Origin: Acidobacteriota bacterium
GTDB lineage: Bacteria; Acidobacteriota; Terriglobia; Acidiferrales; UBA7541
Direction: 5' to 3'
DNA length: 64,000 nucleotides
Assembly: GCA_013289715.1 (NCBI GenBank)
Contig: JABCZJ010000001.1
Coordinates: 310,001-374,000 of the forward strand
Shown: positions 1 through 7,437 of the stretch, in pieces
How the letters are laid out: every line of letters begins with the position of its first letter
Numbering within the stretch: position 1 is the first letter of the stretch
Notes under the pieces: generated by a model
The model's database searches: none
The model's input: the letters and a program-made list of their open reading frames with translations, nothing else
What the model was told of the DNA's origin: nothing
Made by a program: the position numbers and the translations under genes

Positions 1-135
1 GTTTGTGGCACGCGGGAGACCGTAGCCCATCACAACAGCAAACCCACCAATGCAATCCAGTCGAACGGGTTCTTCAAGCAGCGTGTCTAGTTTTTCCAGA
101 AACCCTTTCCACGGCGCTGGAATGTCAGTCAGCAT
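1..135 (-). CDS. Nucleotidyltransferase-like protein (DUF6036-type), N-terminus only, runs off the left edge
   Basis: An ATG at 135 opens a minus-strand frame that stays open to base 1 (45 codons). The visible part contains IGGFAVVMGYGLPRATN, the GG-x-A-hydrophobic-x-YG-x-x-RxT signature at the start of minimal nucleotidyltransferase folds of the DUF6036/MNT kind. The catalytic Asp residues expected next lie outside the window. The start codon lies inside the end of the upstream XRE gene (11-bp overlap, 125-135), so the two are translationally coupled. In known pairs of this layout the nucleotidyltransferase is the toxin or effector and the XRE protein the antitoxin or repressor; that role is inferred here. 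The family name is recalled, not searched. Confidence 0.65.
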   Translation of the reverse strand, partial: MLTDIPAPWKGFLEKLDTLLEEPVRLDCIGGFAVVMGYGLPRATN

Positions 136-778
136 AACGAACTGTTTCGGGCCGCATGTCGCTCAGAAGGTTCCACTGCTTGGCCTCAACGGAACTATTC
201 GTGCGCAGCCATCGGCGCTCTGCCTCATTCAATTCCTTGCAGAATGAATCTTCCTTCTCCAGCTTGCTATCGGCAAGTGTTTGTTCTAATGGCCGCAGAT
301 CATCCCTTCCGGCTGCCAGCCTTCCGAGAGTTACAACAAAACCCAAGCGGTTTTGAAGGGTTCTCGCGCGTGATTCTCGAACCAGCCAATCGCGCGGCAT
401 GTCCGGGTATCGTAGAACCAGCCACGGAAGACCTTCGGCAACGCGGGCTTCAAGATTGTGCTGGACCAAAGCCGCAAGCAACAAATCAGCGGGATTGACC
501 TTCTTCGTTTTTCGGAGATGGGCGAAGCCGGGATATCCCAGCGATGCAAGCTCATGGGCCAAGACGCTCGGAGTCGCTTTTTCCCTTACTTCTTGAACGG
601 GCAGCACAGTAGGCGACAGGCCGTAGGCCTGCATCAGCTTGCGAGAAAGACTGGCCGTGCTTCTTCGTCCACTCTCTAGCATCGAGAGGTAGGCTTGCGT
701 TACGCCCAGGCGATTCGCAGCTTCCTGCTGGTTCCAGCCACGCTCCATTCTGGCGCTTTTTAGTTGTTCAAAATTCAT
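125..778 (-). CDS. XRE-family transcriptional regulator, putative antitoxin
   Basis: This is a 217-aa cytosolic DNA-binding protein. Residues 4-58 form a classic Cro/C1 helix-turn-helix (LKSARMERGWNQQEAANRLG, then the recognition helix VTQAYLSMLESGRR). The remaining ~155 residues are a helical domain I do not recognise, with paired aromatic and Arg segments such as LPWLVLRYPDMPRDWLVRES. The stop codon overlaps the start of a nucleotidyltransferase-like gene. A 9-bp inverted repeat covers the promoter immediately upstream, which is the usual autoregulation layout of toxin-antitoxin operons. There is no Shine-Dalgarno sequence before the ATG at 778, and the predicted transcription start falls on the ATG, so the mRNA may be leaderless. 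Confidence 0.8.
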   Translation of the reverse strand: MNFEQLKSARMERGWNQQEAANRLGVTQAYLSMLESGRRSTASLSRKLMQAYGLSPTVLPVQEVREKATPSVLAHELASLGYPGFAHLRKTKKVNPADLLLAALVQHNLEARVAEGLPWLVLRYPDMPRDWLVRESRARTLQNRLGFVVTLGRLAAGRDDLRPLEQTLADSKLEKEDSFCKELNEAERRWLRTNSSVEAKQWNLLSDMRPETVRYAD

Positions 779-783
779 GGTTT

Positions 784-813
784 TTTATAACATGCTCTGT
801 TATAAATTGTCAA
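784..813 (-). promoter_or_regulatory. Promoter and palindromic operator of the XRE/nucleotidyltransferase pair
   Basis: On the minus strand TTGACA (813-808) is followed after exactly 17 bp by TTATAA (790-785), a strong sigma70-like promoter. A perfect inverted repeat TTTATAACA-N5-TGTTATAAA (784-806) spans the spacer and the -10 box, so a bound dimer would block RNA polymerase. The XRE protein encoded just downstream is the obvious ligand. That pairing is inference from position. Confidence 0.7.
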
Positions 814-827
814 TAGGCAGCCCCTAG

Positions 828-941
828 CTACACCGCAAGCTCTTCTGATGCAATGTCTTCCGGCACGGGTGAGACTGGGATATCGATCACATCCCCGTCG
901 TAAAGCAGTCTCACGCGGGCGAGGATAATCCGTATTTTTTT
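828..941 (-). pseudogene. Possible C-terminal remnant of an unknown protein
   Basis: A minus-strand frame reads a protein-like C-terminus containing RIILARVRLLYDGDVIDIPV and ending SEELAV-stop at 828. No credible start precedes it: upstream in frame is a TGA inside the 49-bp repeat described next. A GTG at Val-10 of this stretch could start a 28-residue peptide, but it lacks a ribosome-binding site. The composition suggests former coding sequence left behind by rearrangement. I do not recognise the family. Confidence 0.25.
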
Positions 942-951
942 GCGGTGTGAA

Positions 952-1000
952 CATCCAGCGGCGGCTTGTCACGACTTGTCCATCAGAGAGCGGCCCGAAA
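952..1000. repeat. 49-bp repeat, copy A (direct repeat flanking the hydrogenase locus)
   Basis: This segment, from CATCCAGCGGCG to GGCCCGAAA, aligns without gaps to 20375-20423 on the same strand with 42 of 49 bases identical by hand count. The core CGACTTGTCCA-Y-CAGAGAGCG is almost invariant. The two copies lie outside the two ends of the hydrogenase and maturation gene block. Differences fall partly at synonymous positions of a minus-strand frame (SGRSL-x-DKS), so both copies may descend from the same, now broken, gene. Confidence 0.7.
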
Positions 1001-1043
1001 ATCAATAAGTGACGCCAGGACAGCGACTTATGTGATTTTGTCC

Positions 1044-1093
1044 ACTGGTTCGGGACCAGGAGGTAGAAGGTTCAAATCCTTTCGCCCCGACCA
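1044..1093 (+). pseudogene. 3' half of a tRNA-Pro(CGG) gene
   Basis: An anticodon arm CTGG-TTCGGGA-CCAG (1045-1059) has anticodon CGG at 1051-1053. A T-arm GAAGG-TTCAAAT-CCTTT (1066-1082), the 3' acceptor strand CGCCCCG, discriminator A and an encoded CCA (1091-1093) follow. The matching 5' acceptor strand CGGGGCG and the D-arm are absent from the preceding 80 bases, so the gene is not functional. A truncated tRNA 3' end is what integrative elements leave as an attachment site. Confidence 0.7.
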
Positions 1094-1142
1094 CTTCCTT
1101 TAGGTCCAAGAATTTACGGACTCACCTGTCTTCGTCGACCGC

Positions 1143-1190
1143 CTGGTCTTGGGCCAGTAGGTCGGCGTTTTAAATCCATTCCACCCAACT
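1143..1190 (+). pseudogene. Second, more degraded tRNA-Pro-like 3' fragment
   Basis: CTGGTCTTGGGCCAG, then AGGT, TTTTAAATCC, ATTC and ACCCAAC follow the same order and spacing as the tRNA-Pro fragment about 100 bp upstream. Roughly two thirds of positions match by eye. The T-loop and the CCA end are degraded. It may be an older attachment-site half, or chance similarity in a relic-rich stretch. Confidence 0.35.
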
Positions 1191-1547
1191 GTGTTATTCC
1201 CCGTTTTCGCATGGACTTAATATTGCAATTACGTGATGTTCTGCAACTCGCGGAACTGGTCCGACTTGTCTAACAGCTTGTCCAACGATTTGACGAGCGG
1301 ACAAGGAATCCGTTACTCCCGGTGTCATGTTCTGGGGGTCAAGCTGGTGGAATTCGAAATCGGACTTGCGCCAGGGAACATATCCATCCGCATCGTTCGA
1401 CGACGCCGGGCAGAATCAGAATCCCGTCCAGCCCCGCATCGGGAAAGATGTTGATTTGTAGCCAGGTCAGCGTTAGCGCAGCGCCGGGCCGTTGCTCAGA
1501 CGCCAGGATTACGCGAACCAGAAAGCAAGGGCCAAATCTCGGATCGT
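1191..1547. other. Non-coding stretch downstream of hypB
   Basis: I see no convincing gene here. Several short open frames on both strands lack ribosome-binding sites and have low-quality composition (rich in Arg, Ser and Cys). No clear terminator hairpin with a T-run follows hypB. Fragments resembling the CGACTTGTC core of the flanking repeat occur near 1261-1282, consistent with decayed mobile-element sequence. Confidence 0.4.
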
Positions 1548-2237
1548 TTATTTTGCGACTGCCGCAGCGCGATGGGAACGCGGGTGCAGCCTTTCGAGAA
1601 ATTCCAAAAAGTCGGGCATTCCTGCGCCGGTTTTGGCAGAGAGTTTGAGCACCTGGATGCCCGGCCGCACTGCCTGAATGTTTCGTCTCGTCAGTACCTC
1701 GTCAAATTCCACGGCGGCAGCCAGATCTGATTTGGTGATGATGGCAACGTCGGCGCTGTTGAAGATGGTTGGATACTTCAGGGGCTTGTCCTCACCTTCG
1801 GTTACCGACAGCAGCACGAATCGCAGGTCTTCGCCTAGATCGTAGGACGAGGGGCAGACCAGGTTGCCGACGTTTTCGATGAACAGGAAATCGAGATCGC
1901 GCAGATTCCAGCCGTCGAGGGCGTTTTGGACCATTGCTGCTTCCAGATGGCAGACTGTGCCGGTGATGATTTGCTGCACCGGAGCTTGGCTGCGTGCGAG
2001 GCGCGCTGCGTCGTTTTCCGTGGCGAGGTCGCCTACCAGGGCCGCGACTTTGTAGCGCGTGTGGAGAAGCGTGAGGGTTCTTTCGAGGAACGCCGTCTTT
2101 CCAGCGCCGGGGCTGGACACCAGGCTGATCGCGAGGACGCCGGCTTCGCGGAAACGTTCGCGCAGGGCGCGAGCGAGGACGTCGTTTTGTTTCAGGACGT
2201 TTTTGCGGACTTCGACCAGCCGCGGCTCTAGAGTCAT
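1548..2237 (-). CDS. hypB: Hydrogenase nickel-incorporation GTPase HypB
   Basis: HypB is the GTPase that, with HypA, inserts Ni into the large-subunit active site. The 229-aa protein has the P-loop SSPGAGKT (about residues 41-48), the metal-site pair Cys96-His97 in GTVCHLEAAM, the ENVGNLVCP switch segment and a KSDLA guanine-specificity motif. It lacks the N-terminal CxxCGC site and the His-rich nickel-storage stretch of some homologues, so it is the minimal form. Its start overlaps the end of hypA by 4 bp (ATGA), which shows co-translation. It is the last gene of the hydrogenase operon. Confidence 0.95.
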   Translation of the reverse strand: MTLEPRLVEVRKNVLKQNDVLARALRERFREAGVLAISLVSSPGAGKTAFLERTLTLLHTRYKVAALVGDLATENDAARLARSQAPVQQIITGTVCHLEAAMVQNALDGWNLRDLDFLFIENVGNLVCPSSYDLGEDLRFVLLSVTEGEDKPLKYPTIFNSADVAIITKSDLAAAVEFDEVLTRRNIQAVRPGIQVLKLSAKTGAGMPDFLEFLERLHPRSHRAAAVAK

Positions 2238-2581
2238 GGTCGCAGCTCCATCGCGGTCACCATCAGTTCGCGTCCTTCCAGGATTTCAGGGGTGGGTGTG
2301 CCGCATATGGCGCAGCAGAGCGACTGTGTGGACTGGACTGAGCGGCGTTCCCTGCACACGGGACAATTCACGACGATGGGAACTTCCTCGATTAGCAGTT
2401 TCGAACCTTCCAGAGGCGTTTGCTGGCAGGCGATTTCGTAGGAGAAAAGCAACGCTTCTTTTACTACGCCGGAGAGTGGGCCGAGTTTGAGATAGACCAC
2501 GTCCACGCCCGGTGCGCCGCGCATTTCGGCTTCTTCGCAAGCGAGATCAACGATGCTCATGGCGATCGAAAGTTCGTGCAT
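2234..2581 (-). CDS. hypA: Hydrogenase nickel metallochaperone HypA
   Basis: A 115-aa protein starting MHEL, where the N-terminal amine, His2 and Glu3 form the family's nickel site. A structural zinc site is given by CPVC (Cys73/76) and CAIC (Cys90/93). It delivers Ni together with HypB after HypCDEF have built the Fe(CN)2CO group. It overlaps hypB by 4 bp and lies 57 bp downstream of hypF. Length and motifs are normal for the family. Confidence 0.95.
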   Translation of the reverse strand: MHELSIAMSIVDLACEEAEMRGAPGVDVVYLKLGPLSGVVKEALLFSYEIACQQTPLEGSKLLIEEVPIVVNCPVCRERRSVQSTQSLCCAICGTPTPEILEGRELMVTAMELRP

Positions 2582-2638
2582 TGGCGCGCGTCACTCCAAA
2601 TGAGACGGACGGTACAACATCTCTTGCAGAAAATATGC

Positions 2639-4969
2639 TTACGTCACCTGGGTTGTCCATTCCGATTTCGAATTCGCTTCCATTTCTGCGACCGAAACCT
2701 GTGCGCTGCGGTTGCTCAACGCCGCCAGCGCAGCTTGGCCCAGGCTGATGCCGCCGTCATTCGATGGCACGACGTGATTCGTCCAGATTTGCAGCTGTTC
2801 GGACTGCAGGAGATCTTTTAGATCGCGCAGGAGCAGTTCGTTTTGGAAAACACCGCCGGAAAGCACGATCGTGTCGATCTGATGCGCGCGGCATAGAGTT
2901 ACTGCGGCGTAGCGGAGACCCTCTGCAAATCCGCGCTGGAATGCGCATGCGATCTCACCTCGGTCGCGGCCGCGGAGCCTGTCGTTGATAACGCTCTGAA
3001 GCAGCGGACGAAAATCGAGTTCATTGCTGACCAAAGGGAACGGATATGCGCCGGCGTCGGTCGCATGACTTGCGAGGCGCTCGAGCCACATTGCGGCCTG
3101 GCCTTCGAAAGTTACTTCGCGCGTGAAACCGAGCAGCGCGGCCGCGGTGTCAAAGAGGCGTCCGACGGAGGTGGTGGCGAACGAGCGCACGTTGCTTTCG
3201 ACGAGCTGCACAGCATCGCGATATCGCGACGGAAATAAGAACGGGCAAGCAGTCAAGTCAACCAGCTGATTTAGTTGCGCAAGAAAACCGGTGACTGCCT
3301 GGACTGGATACACGGCCGCCGCATCGCCGCCAGGCAGGGCGGCAGTGCGAAGATGGGCGACGCGCTCGAAGCCTTCGCAAACGCTGCCGGCAAAAATCTC
3401 GCCGCCCCAGATCGTGCCGTCGTCGCCATAGCCCGTGCCGTCGAAACTGACGCCGATAACTCGCTTGTCCCAGGCGCTGCGCTCCGCAAGGACGGAAGCG
3501 ACGTGCGCGCGGTGATGCTGCACAGAGCATTTTTCCGCCGCGGGAAATCCCGCAGCATGGAGCGTGGAAACATATTGAGGATGCGCATCGTGCACGAGCA
3601 ATAGTTCGCTTGAATCAATTTCGTACATCGCCAGCAGATCGCGGCTCGTTTCGCGAAAAGCACAGAGCGATTCGTAATGATCGAGGTCGCCGATGTGCTG
3701 GCTGACGAATGCTTGGCCATCGACAACCAGGGTGATCGTATTTTTGAGGTCGGCGCCTAGCGCAAGAATCGGGCGCGCGGTCGGTAAAGTGGCAGCGGCG
3801 CTCGGTGCGTAACCGCGAGCGCGGCGAAGAATCGCCGGGCCGAAAACGCCGACGCGCGCGACGGAATCATCGACGCGGCGGGCGATGGGGCGCTGGCCGA
3901 TGAGGAAACCATCCGCGATGCCGGAGAGTTGCCGGAGCGCGTCATCATCTTTATACGCGATGGGTTCGCTGGAACGATTCGCGCTGGTCACGACGAGGGT
4001 ATCGGGGGCACCAGCGGCGAAGAGCAAATGATGCAGCGGCGCGTAGGGCAGCATCACGCCGAGCTCGTCATTTTCGGGCGCGACGCCGGACAACTCGGTC
4101 GTTGCGTGCGCGAGTACGATGGGTCGGGCTACGGACTGCAGCAATGCCTCCGTTTCGGAGCTGAGTTCCACTAGGCCGCGCGCGACCGCAATATTTTTCG
4201 CCATTAAGGCGAATGGCTTTTCTTTACGGAATTTTCTCGCGCGCATGGCGCTGACCGCTTCGGCATTTTCTGCGTCGCAAGCGAGGTGGTAGCCGCCGAG
4301 TCCTTTGACCGCGACAATCTTGCCCGCGCGAAGATCTTGCACGGCTTTGCGAATGGCCCCCGCATCGCCACGCGTCATCTGATCGCCAGTTTGATAAAAA
4401 TAATGCGGGCCGCACGCCGGGCACGCGACGGGCTGCGCGTGAAAGCGCCGATCCGCAGGATCTACGTATTCGGCCGCGCAATGAGCATCGAGCGGCCACG
4501 CGGCCATCGTGGTGTTGGGACGGTCGTAGGGCAGGCTGCGAATGATGCTGTAGCGCGGGCCGCAATTCGTGCAATTAATGTAGGGATAGTGATGGCGGCG
4601 ATCGTTGGGATCGAAAAGTTCCTGCAGGCATTGCTCACACGCTGGAAGGTCAGGTGAAATTCGCACGGTGGGCCTGCGACCGGCTGCGCTTTCGCGAATC
4701 ACGAATTCAGTGACGCCTACGGGTTCGGCGGATGTAACGCCAACATCCGAAATCTGTGCGGCCTGCGGCGGATGCGATGTCATTTCTTGCAGAAACGATT
4801 GGAGCGCATCTCCCTTTCCTTCGAGATGGATTTCGACGCCTTCTGCTGCGTTCAATACCCAGCCTTTCAGATTTTTCTGGCGTGCCAGCCTGTAAACAAA
4901 CGGACGAAATCCGACGCCCTGCACAATGCCGCGGACGTGAATGAAATAAGCCTCGAGCATGGAATTCAT
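2639..4969 (-). CDS. hypF: Carbamoyltransferase HypF
   Basis: HypF makes the thiocarbamate on HypE that becomes the cyanide ligands of the active-site iron. The 776-aa protein has the full architecture: an N-terminal acylphosphatase domain (VQGVGFRPF near residue 16), two zinc fingers (CEQC...CTNC and CAAE...CPAC, about residues 110-190), a YrdC-like domain (about 200-380) and a C-terminal Kae1/TobZ-like carbamoyltransferase domain with QHHRAHVASV and LSGGVFQNE. The start ATG overlaps the stop of the upstream glutaredoxin-like gene by 4 bp. Nothing is missing, so the operon carries its own complete cyanide pathway. Confidence 0.96.
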   Translation of the reverse strand: MNSMLEAYFIHVRGIVQGVGFRPFVYRLARQKNLKGWVLNAAEGVEIHLEGKGDALQSFLQEMTSHPPQAAQISDVGVTSAEPVGVTEFVIRESAAGRRPTVRISPDLPACEQCLQELFDPNDRRHHYPYINCTNCGPRYSIIRSLPYDRPNTTMAAWPLDAHCAAEYVDPADRRFHAQPVACPACGPHYFYQTGDQMTRGDAGAIRKAVQDLRAGKIVAVKGLGGYHLACDAENAEAVSAMRARKFRKEKPFALMAKNIAVARGLVELSSETEALLQSVARPIVLAHATTELSGVAPENDELGVMLPYAPLHHLLFAAGAPDTLVVTSANRSSEPIAYKDDDALRQLSGIADGFLIGQRPIARRVDDSVARVGVFGPAILRRARGYAPSAAATLPTARPILALGADLKNTITLVVDGQAFVSQHIGDLDHYESLCAFRETSRDLLAMYEIDSSELLLVHDAHPQYVSTLHAAGFPAAEKCSVQHHRAHVASVLAERSAWDKRVIGVSFDGTGYGDDGTIWGGEIFAGSVCEGFERVAHLRTAALPGGDAAAVYPVQAVTGFLAQLNQLVDLTACPFLFPSRYRDAVQLVESNVRSFATTSVGRLFDTAAALLGFTREVTFEGQAAMWLERLASHATDAGAYPFPLVSNELDFRPLLQSVINDRLRGRDRGEIACAFQRGFAEGLRYAAVTLCRAHQIDTIVLSGGVFQNELLLRDLKDLLQSEQLQIWTNHVVPSNDGGISLGQAALAALSNRSAQVSVAEMEANSKSEWTTQVT

Positions 4970-5202
4970 TTTGCGCTCACCACGCAGCCGTGGCCCTGCC
5001 AGCCGACCTGAATCACTTTTCCGTCTTCGACGAGCAGCGGGACGGTGAAGGGTGGTTGCGCCAGCCGACGCATGCGTTCGCGCGCATCGTGATCGGCGTC
5101 TACGTCGAACTCGGTGAATTCAGTTCCCTTCCATTCGAGCCATTCGCGCATTTCGCTGGTGTAAGGACAGCTGGCCGTGCCGTAAAGTTCCAGACTAGGC
5201 AC
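4966..5202 (-). CDS. Small glutaredoxin-like protein in the hydrogenase operon
   Basis: A 78-aa thioredoxin-fold protein: beta-strand LELYG, active-site motif C12-P-Y-T, later TVPLLVEDGK (the cis-Pro TVP motif) and a C-terminal Cys73 in GWQGHGC. It has one active-site Cys (CPYT rather than CPYC), so a monothiol mechanism or a Cys12-Cys73 pair is likely. It resembles the small glutaredoxin-like (seleno)protein families that carry Sec or Cys close to the C-terminus; this is from memory. It overlaps both neighbours (SIS gene by 8 bp, hypF by 4 bp), so a role in maturation or redox protection of the hydrogenase is inferred. Confidence 0.75.
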   Translation of the reverse strand: MPSLELYGTASCPYTSEMREWLEWKGTEFTEFDVDADHDARERMRRLAQPPFTVPLLVEDGKVIQVGWQGHGCVVSAK

Positions 5203-6373
5203 GGGCGAAACCCTCCAGCCCTTCGCGAAGCAGATGGTAAATCGAGGCTTGCACTTCCTGGATACGCGGAATGTAATCGGACCGAACGATCAACGGAACG
5301 TCCGCGAGGCCGCGGCGCAGAACTTCGCCGCCGTCGTAACCGAGCAGCGCCACGGTGAGCAGATTCCTTTTTCGCGCTTCTTCCAGCGCGATGACGATAT
5401 TTTTCGAGCCGCCGCTGGTGGAAATGGCGATGGCTACGTCGTTCGGCCGGGCGTGGGCGATCAACTGGCGCTGAAAAATTAATTCGGTGCCGACGTCGTT
5501 GGCGATGGCGGAGAGATTCGCGGGCTCCATGGAAAGCGAAATTGCGGGAATGGCCGCAAATCCGGCGGGCGGCATGACGCAATCAATCGCGAAGTCATTT
5601 GCGTCGGTGGCCGAGCCGCCATTCCCGAAAATAATCAGCTTGCCGCCGCGAGCGATGCGTTCGCGAATCGCGGCGGCCGCATTCCTGATTTTTTCGGATT
5701 CTTCGTGCGCCACTTGCGCGCGCAGCAGCGCGTCGTCCTGCGCTTTCATGCGGATGGAAGCAGCGACTTGCGTGACGATGTCGGACGTTTCCTGTTTATC
5801 TCTGCCGAGGAACGGGTAGAGAAAGCCGGCTTCGCCTACGTCGTGGCCCAGCTCGCGGTGTTCGAAGAAGACGTGCACGGTTTCCCAGAGTGTGTGATAG
5901 AGAATTTCGCTGAGTTCCTGATGAACGAAAGGATCGTGCGTGGCGGGACTGCAGAAGTAGGAGCCGCCAGCGCCGGGCAAGGCAAAGGTCATCGCGTGAC
6001 GCGCTCCCGCTGCGTCCAAAGCGGCCCAGACTTCGGCGTCGCCTTCCGGCGGGCCGAAGCCCATAAGGATGTCGTCGGGTTGGGCGAGCGTTTTCAGCCA
6101 TGCTTCGAACGCAAGGGAAAGATCGAGCGCAGGCAGCGCACGTTTTCCGACAATCACCGGATGGACGAATTCGACGGATACGTGTTGCGCGTCCGTGGCA
6201 TACGGGCCGCGGCCAAAAGCGAGCAGCCTGCCGCCGCGAAGAAAGCGCTCGGACATTTCGCGGCAAGCCTCAGCCAGACGCAGAGATTCCGCGGCGAAAA
6301 ACGATTCGATGAGCTGATTGCGCGCCAGCAAGCGCTGGCCAATTTGCTCCGCGAGTTCGAGATCCGTGGGCAT
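5195..6373 (-). CDS. Tandem SIS-domain (GmhA-like) protein in the hyp operon
   Basis: A 392-aa protein with two sugar-isomerase (SIS) folds. Domain 1 (about residues 1-185) reads LLAFGRGPYATDAQHVSVEF. Domain 2 (about 190-392) has the canonical phosphosugar loop IIFGNGGSATDANDFAIDCV and AIAISTSGGSKN. Domain 1 carries RGPYAT where GNGGSAT is expected, so only domain 2 looks able to bind a phosphosugar normally. I chose the ATG at 6373, which has AGGA 7 bp upstream, over an upstream in-frame TTG at 6388 that overlaps hypE. SIS proteins related to sedoheptulose-7-phosphate isomerase are, as I recall, recurrent in group 1h hydrogenase clusters with unknown function. Confidence 0.8.
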   Translation of the reverse strand: MPTDLELAEQIGQRLLARNQLIESFFAAESLRLAEACREMSERFLRGGRLLAFGRGPYATDAQHVSVEFVHPVIVGKRALPALDLSLAFEAWLKTLAQPDDILMGFGPPEGDAEVWAALDAAGARHAMTFALPGAGGSYFCSPATHDPFVHQELSEILYHTLWETVHVFFEHRELGHDVGEAGFLYPFLGRDKQETSDIVTQVAASIRMKAQDDALLRAQVAHEESEKIRNAAAAIRERIARGGKLIIFGNGGSATDANDFAIDCVMPPAGFAAIPAISLSMEPANLSAIANDVGTELIFQRQLIAHARPNDVAIAISTSGGSKNIVIALEEARKRNLLTVALLGYDGGEVLRRGLADVPLIVRSDYIPRIQEVQASIYHLLREGLEGFARA

Positions 6374-6381
6374 GTGGCTTC

Positions 6382-7422
6382 CTAACAAATGCGGGGCAGT
6401 GGGTCGCCGACGAGCATATCCACCAGGCGGCTGCCTCCGTACGGTGTCGTCACTAAAACGGCGCTATCCGGCTGTTCGTGAACTTCGCCGATCAGTATTG
6501 CTTCTTCACCGCCGGGCGTCGCGCGTAGTGCCCGGAGCGCGGATTCCGCGTGCTGGGAAGAAATTACGGCTAGAAATTGGCCTTCGTTCGCGATGTGCAT
6601 TGGATCGAGGCCGAGAAGTTCGCAAGCTCCGCGCACGGAGTCGCGCACGGGAATTTTCTCTTCGAAGAGGACGATGCCTAGGGCGCAATCGCGCGCGAGT
6701 TCGTTCAGCGAAGTCGCTACGCCGCCGCGCGTAGGATCGCGCATCCAGCGAACGCCCGCGCCGCATTCGCGCACGAGCGCCTGGACGAGCGGAAAAACGG
6801 AGCGCGTGTCCGAGCGCAGATCCGCTTCGAGGTCAAGATCGCCACGAGCCAACAAAATCGTGATGCCGTGATCGCCGATGGGGCCGGAGAGCAGAACTTT
6901 GTCGCCGGGGCGCACGGACTGGGGCGAAATTTCCACTCCGGAAAGCAGGCGGCCGATTCCGGTGGTGGTGACATACATTCCATCAGCCTTACCGTGCTCG
7001 ACGACCTTAGTGTCGCCTCCGGCGATTTTGACGCTAGCTTTTTCGGCGGCGTCGGCCATGGCGCGGACTTCGGCTTCCAAAATTTCGGTGGGCAAGCCTG
7101 CTTCCAGAACGAAGGTAACGACGATTGCTTCCGCGCGCGCGCCCGATACGGCCAGGTCGTTCACGGTGCCATTGATGGCGAGCTCGCCGATGGAGCCGCC
7201 GGGAAAACGTAACGGCTTCACCACAAAACTGTCGGTGGTCATGGCAATCTTCGTGCCGTTGATTTGCACGTGAGCGGCATCTCCGAGCGGACCGGGAGAG
7301 GAACCAAACAGAAGCGGAGCGAACAATCCTTCGACGAGTCTGCGGCTGGCTTTGCCGCCGGCGCCGTGCGACATTTCGATCTGCGGTTCGCGGAATTTAA
7401 TCTTTGTGACAGTGGTGGCCAT
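6382..7422 (-). CDS. hypE: Hydrogenase maturation protein HypE
   Basis: HypE dehydrates the thiocarbamate made by HypF into thiocyanate and hands cyanide to the HypCD complex. The 346-aa protein is an AIR-synthase-type ATPase: the N-terminal SHGAGGKASRRL loop, IAGGDTKVVEHG and MRDPTRGGVATSLNELA are characteristic. The C-terminus is PRIC, with the terminal Cys that carries the carbamoyl group. It sits 15 bp downstream of hypD, in the order hypC-hypD-hypE. Confidence 0.96.
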   Translation of the reverse strand: MATTVTKIKFREPQIEMSHGAGGKASRRLVEGLFAPLLFGSSPGPLGDAAHVQINGTKIAMTTDSFVVKPLRFPGGSIGELAINGTVNDLAVSGARAEAIVVTFVLEAGLPTEILEAEVRAMADAAEKASVKIAGGDTKVVEHGKADGMYVTTTGIGRLLSGVEISPQSVRPGDKVLLSGPIGDHGITILLARGDLDLEADLRSDTRSVFPLVQALVRECGAGVRWMRDPTRGGVATSLNELARDCALGIVLFEEKIPVRDSVRGACELLGLDPMHIANEGQFLAVISSQHAESALRALRATPGGEEAILIGEVHEQPDSAVLVTTPYGGSRLVDMLVGDPLPRIC

Positions 7423-7437
7423 GAATCTCCCGTTTGC

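Noticed and set aside
775..1005. Minus-strand 76-codon frame upstream of the XRE gene
   Set aside because: It overlaps the promoter/operator and the 49-bp repeat; the protein-like reading (ending SEELAV) is in another frame.
1233..1677. Several plus-strand frames downstream of hypB
   Set aside because: No ribosome-binding sites, Arg/Ser/Cys-rich composition, partly antisense to hypB.
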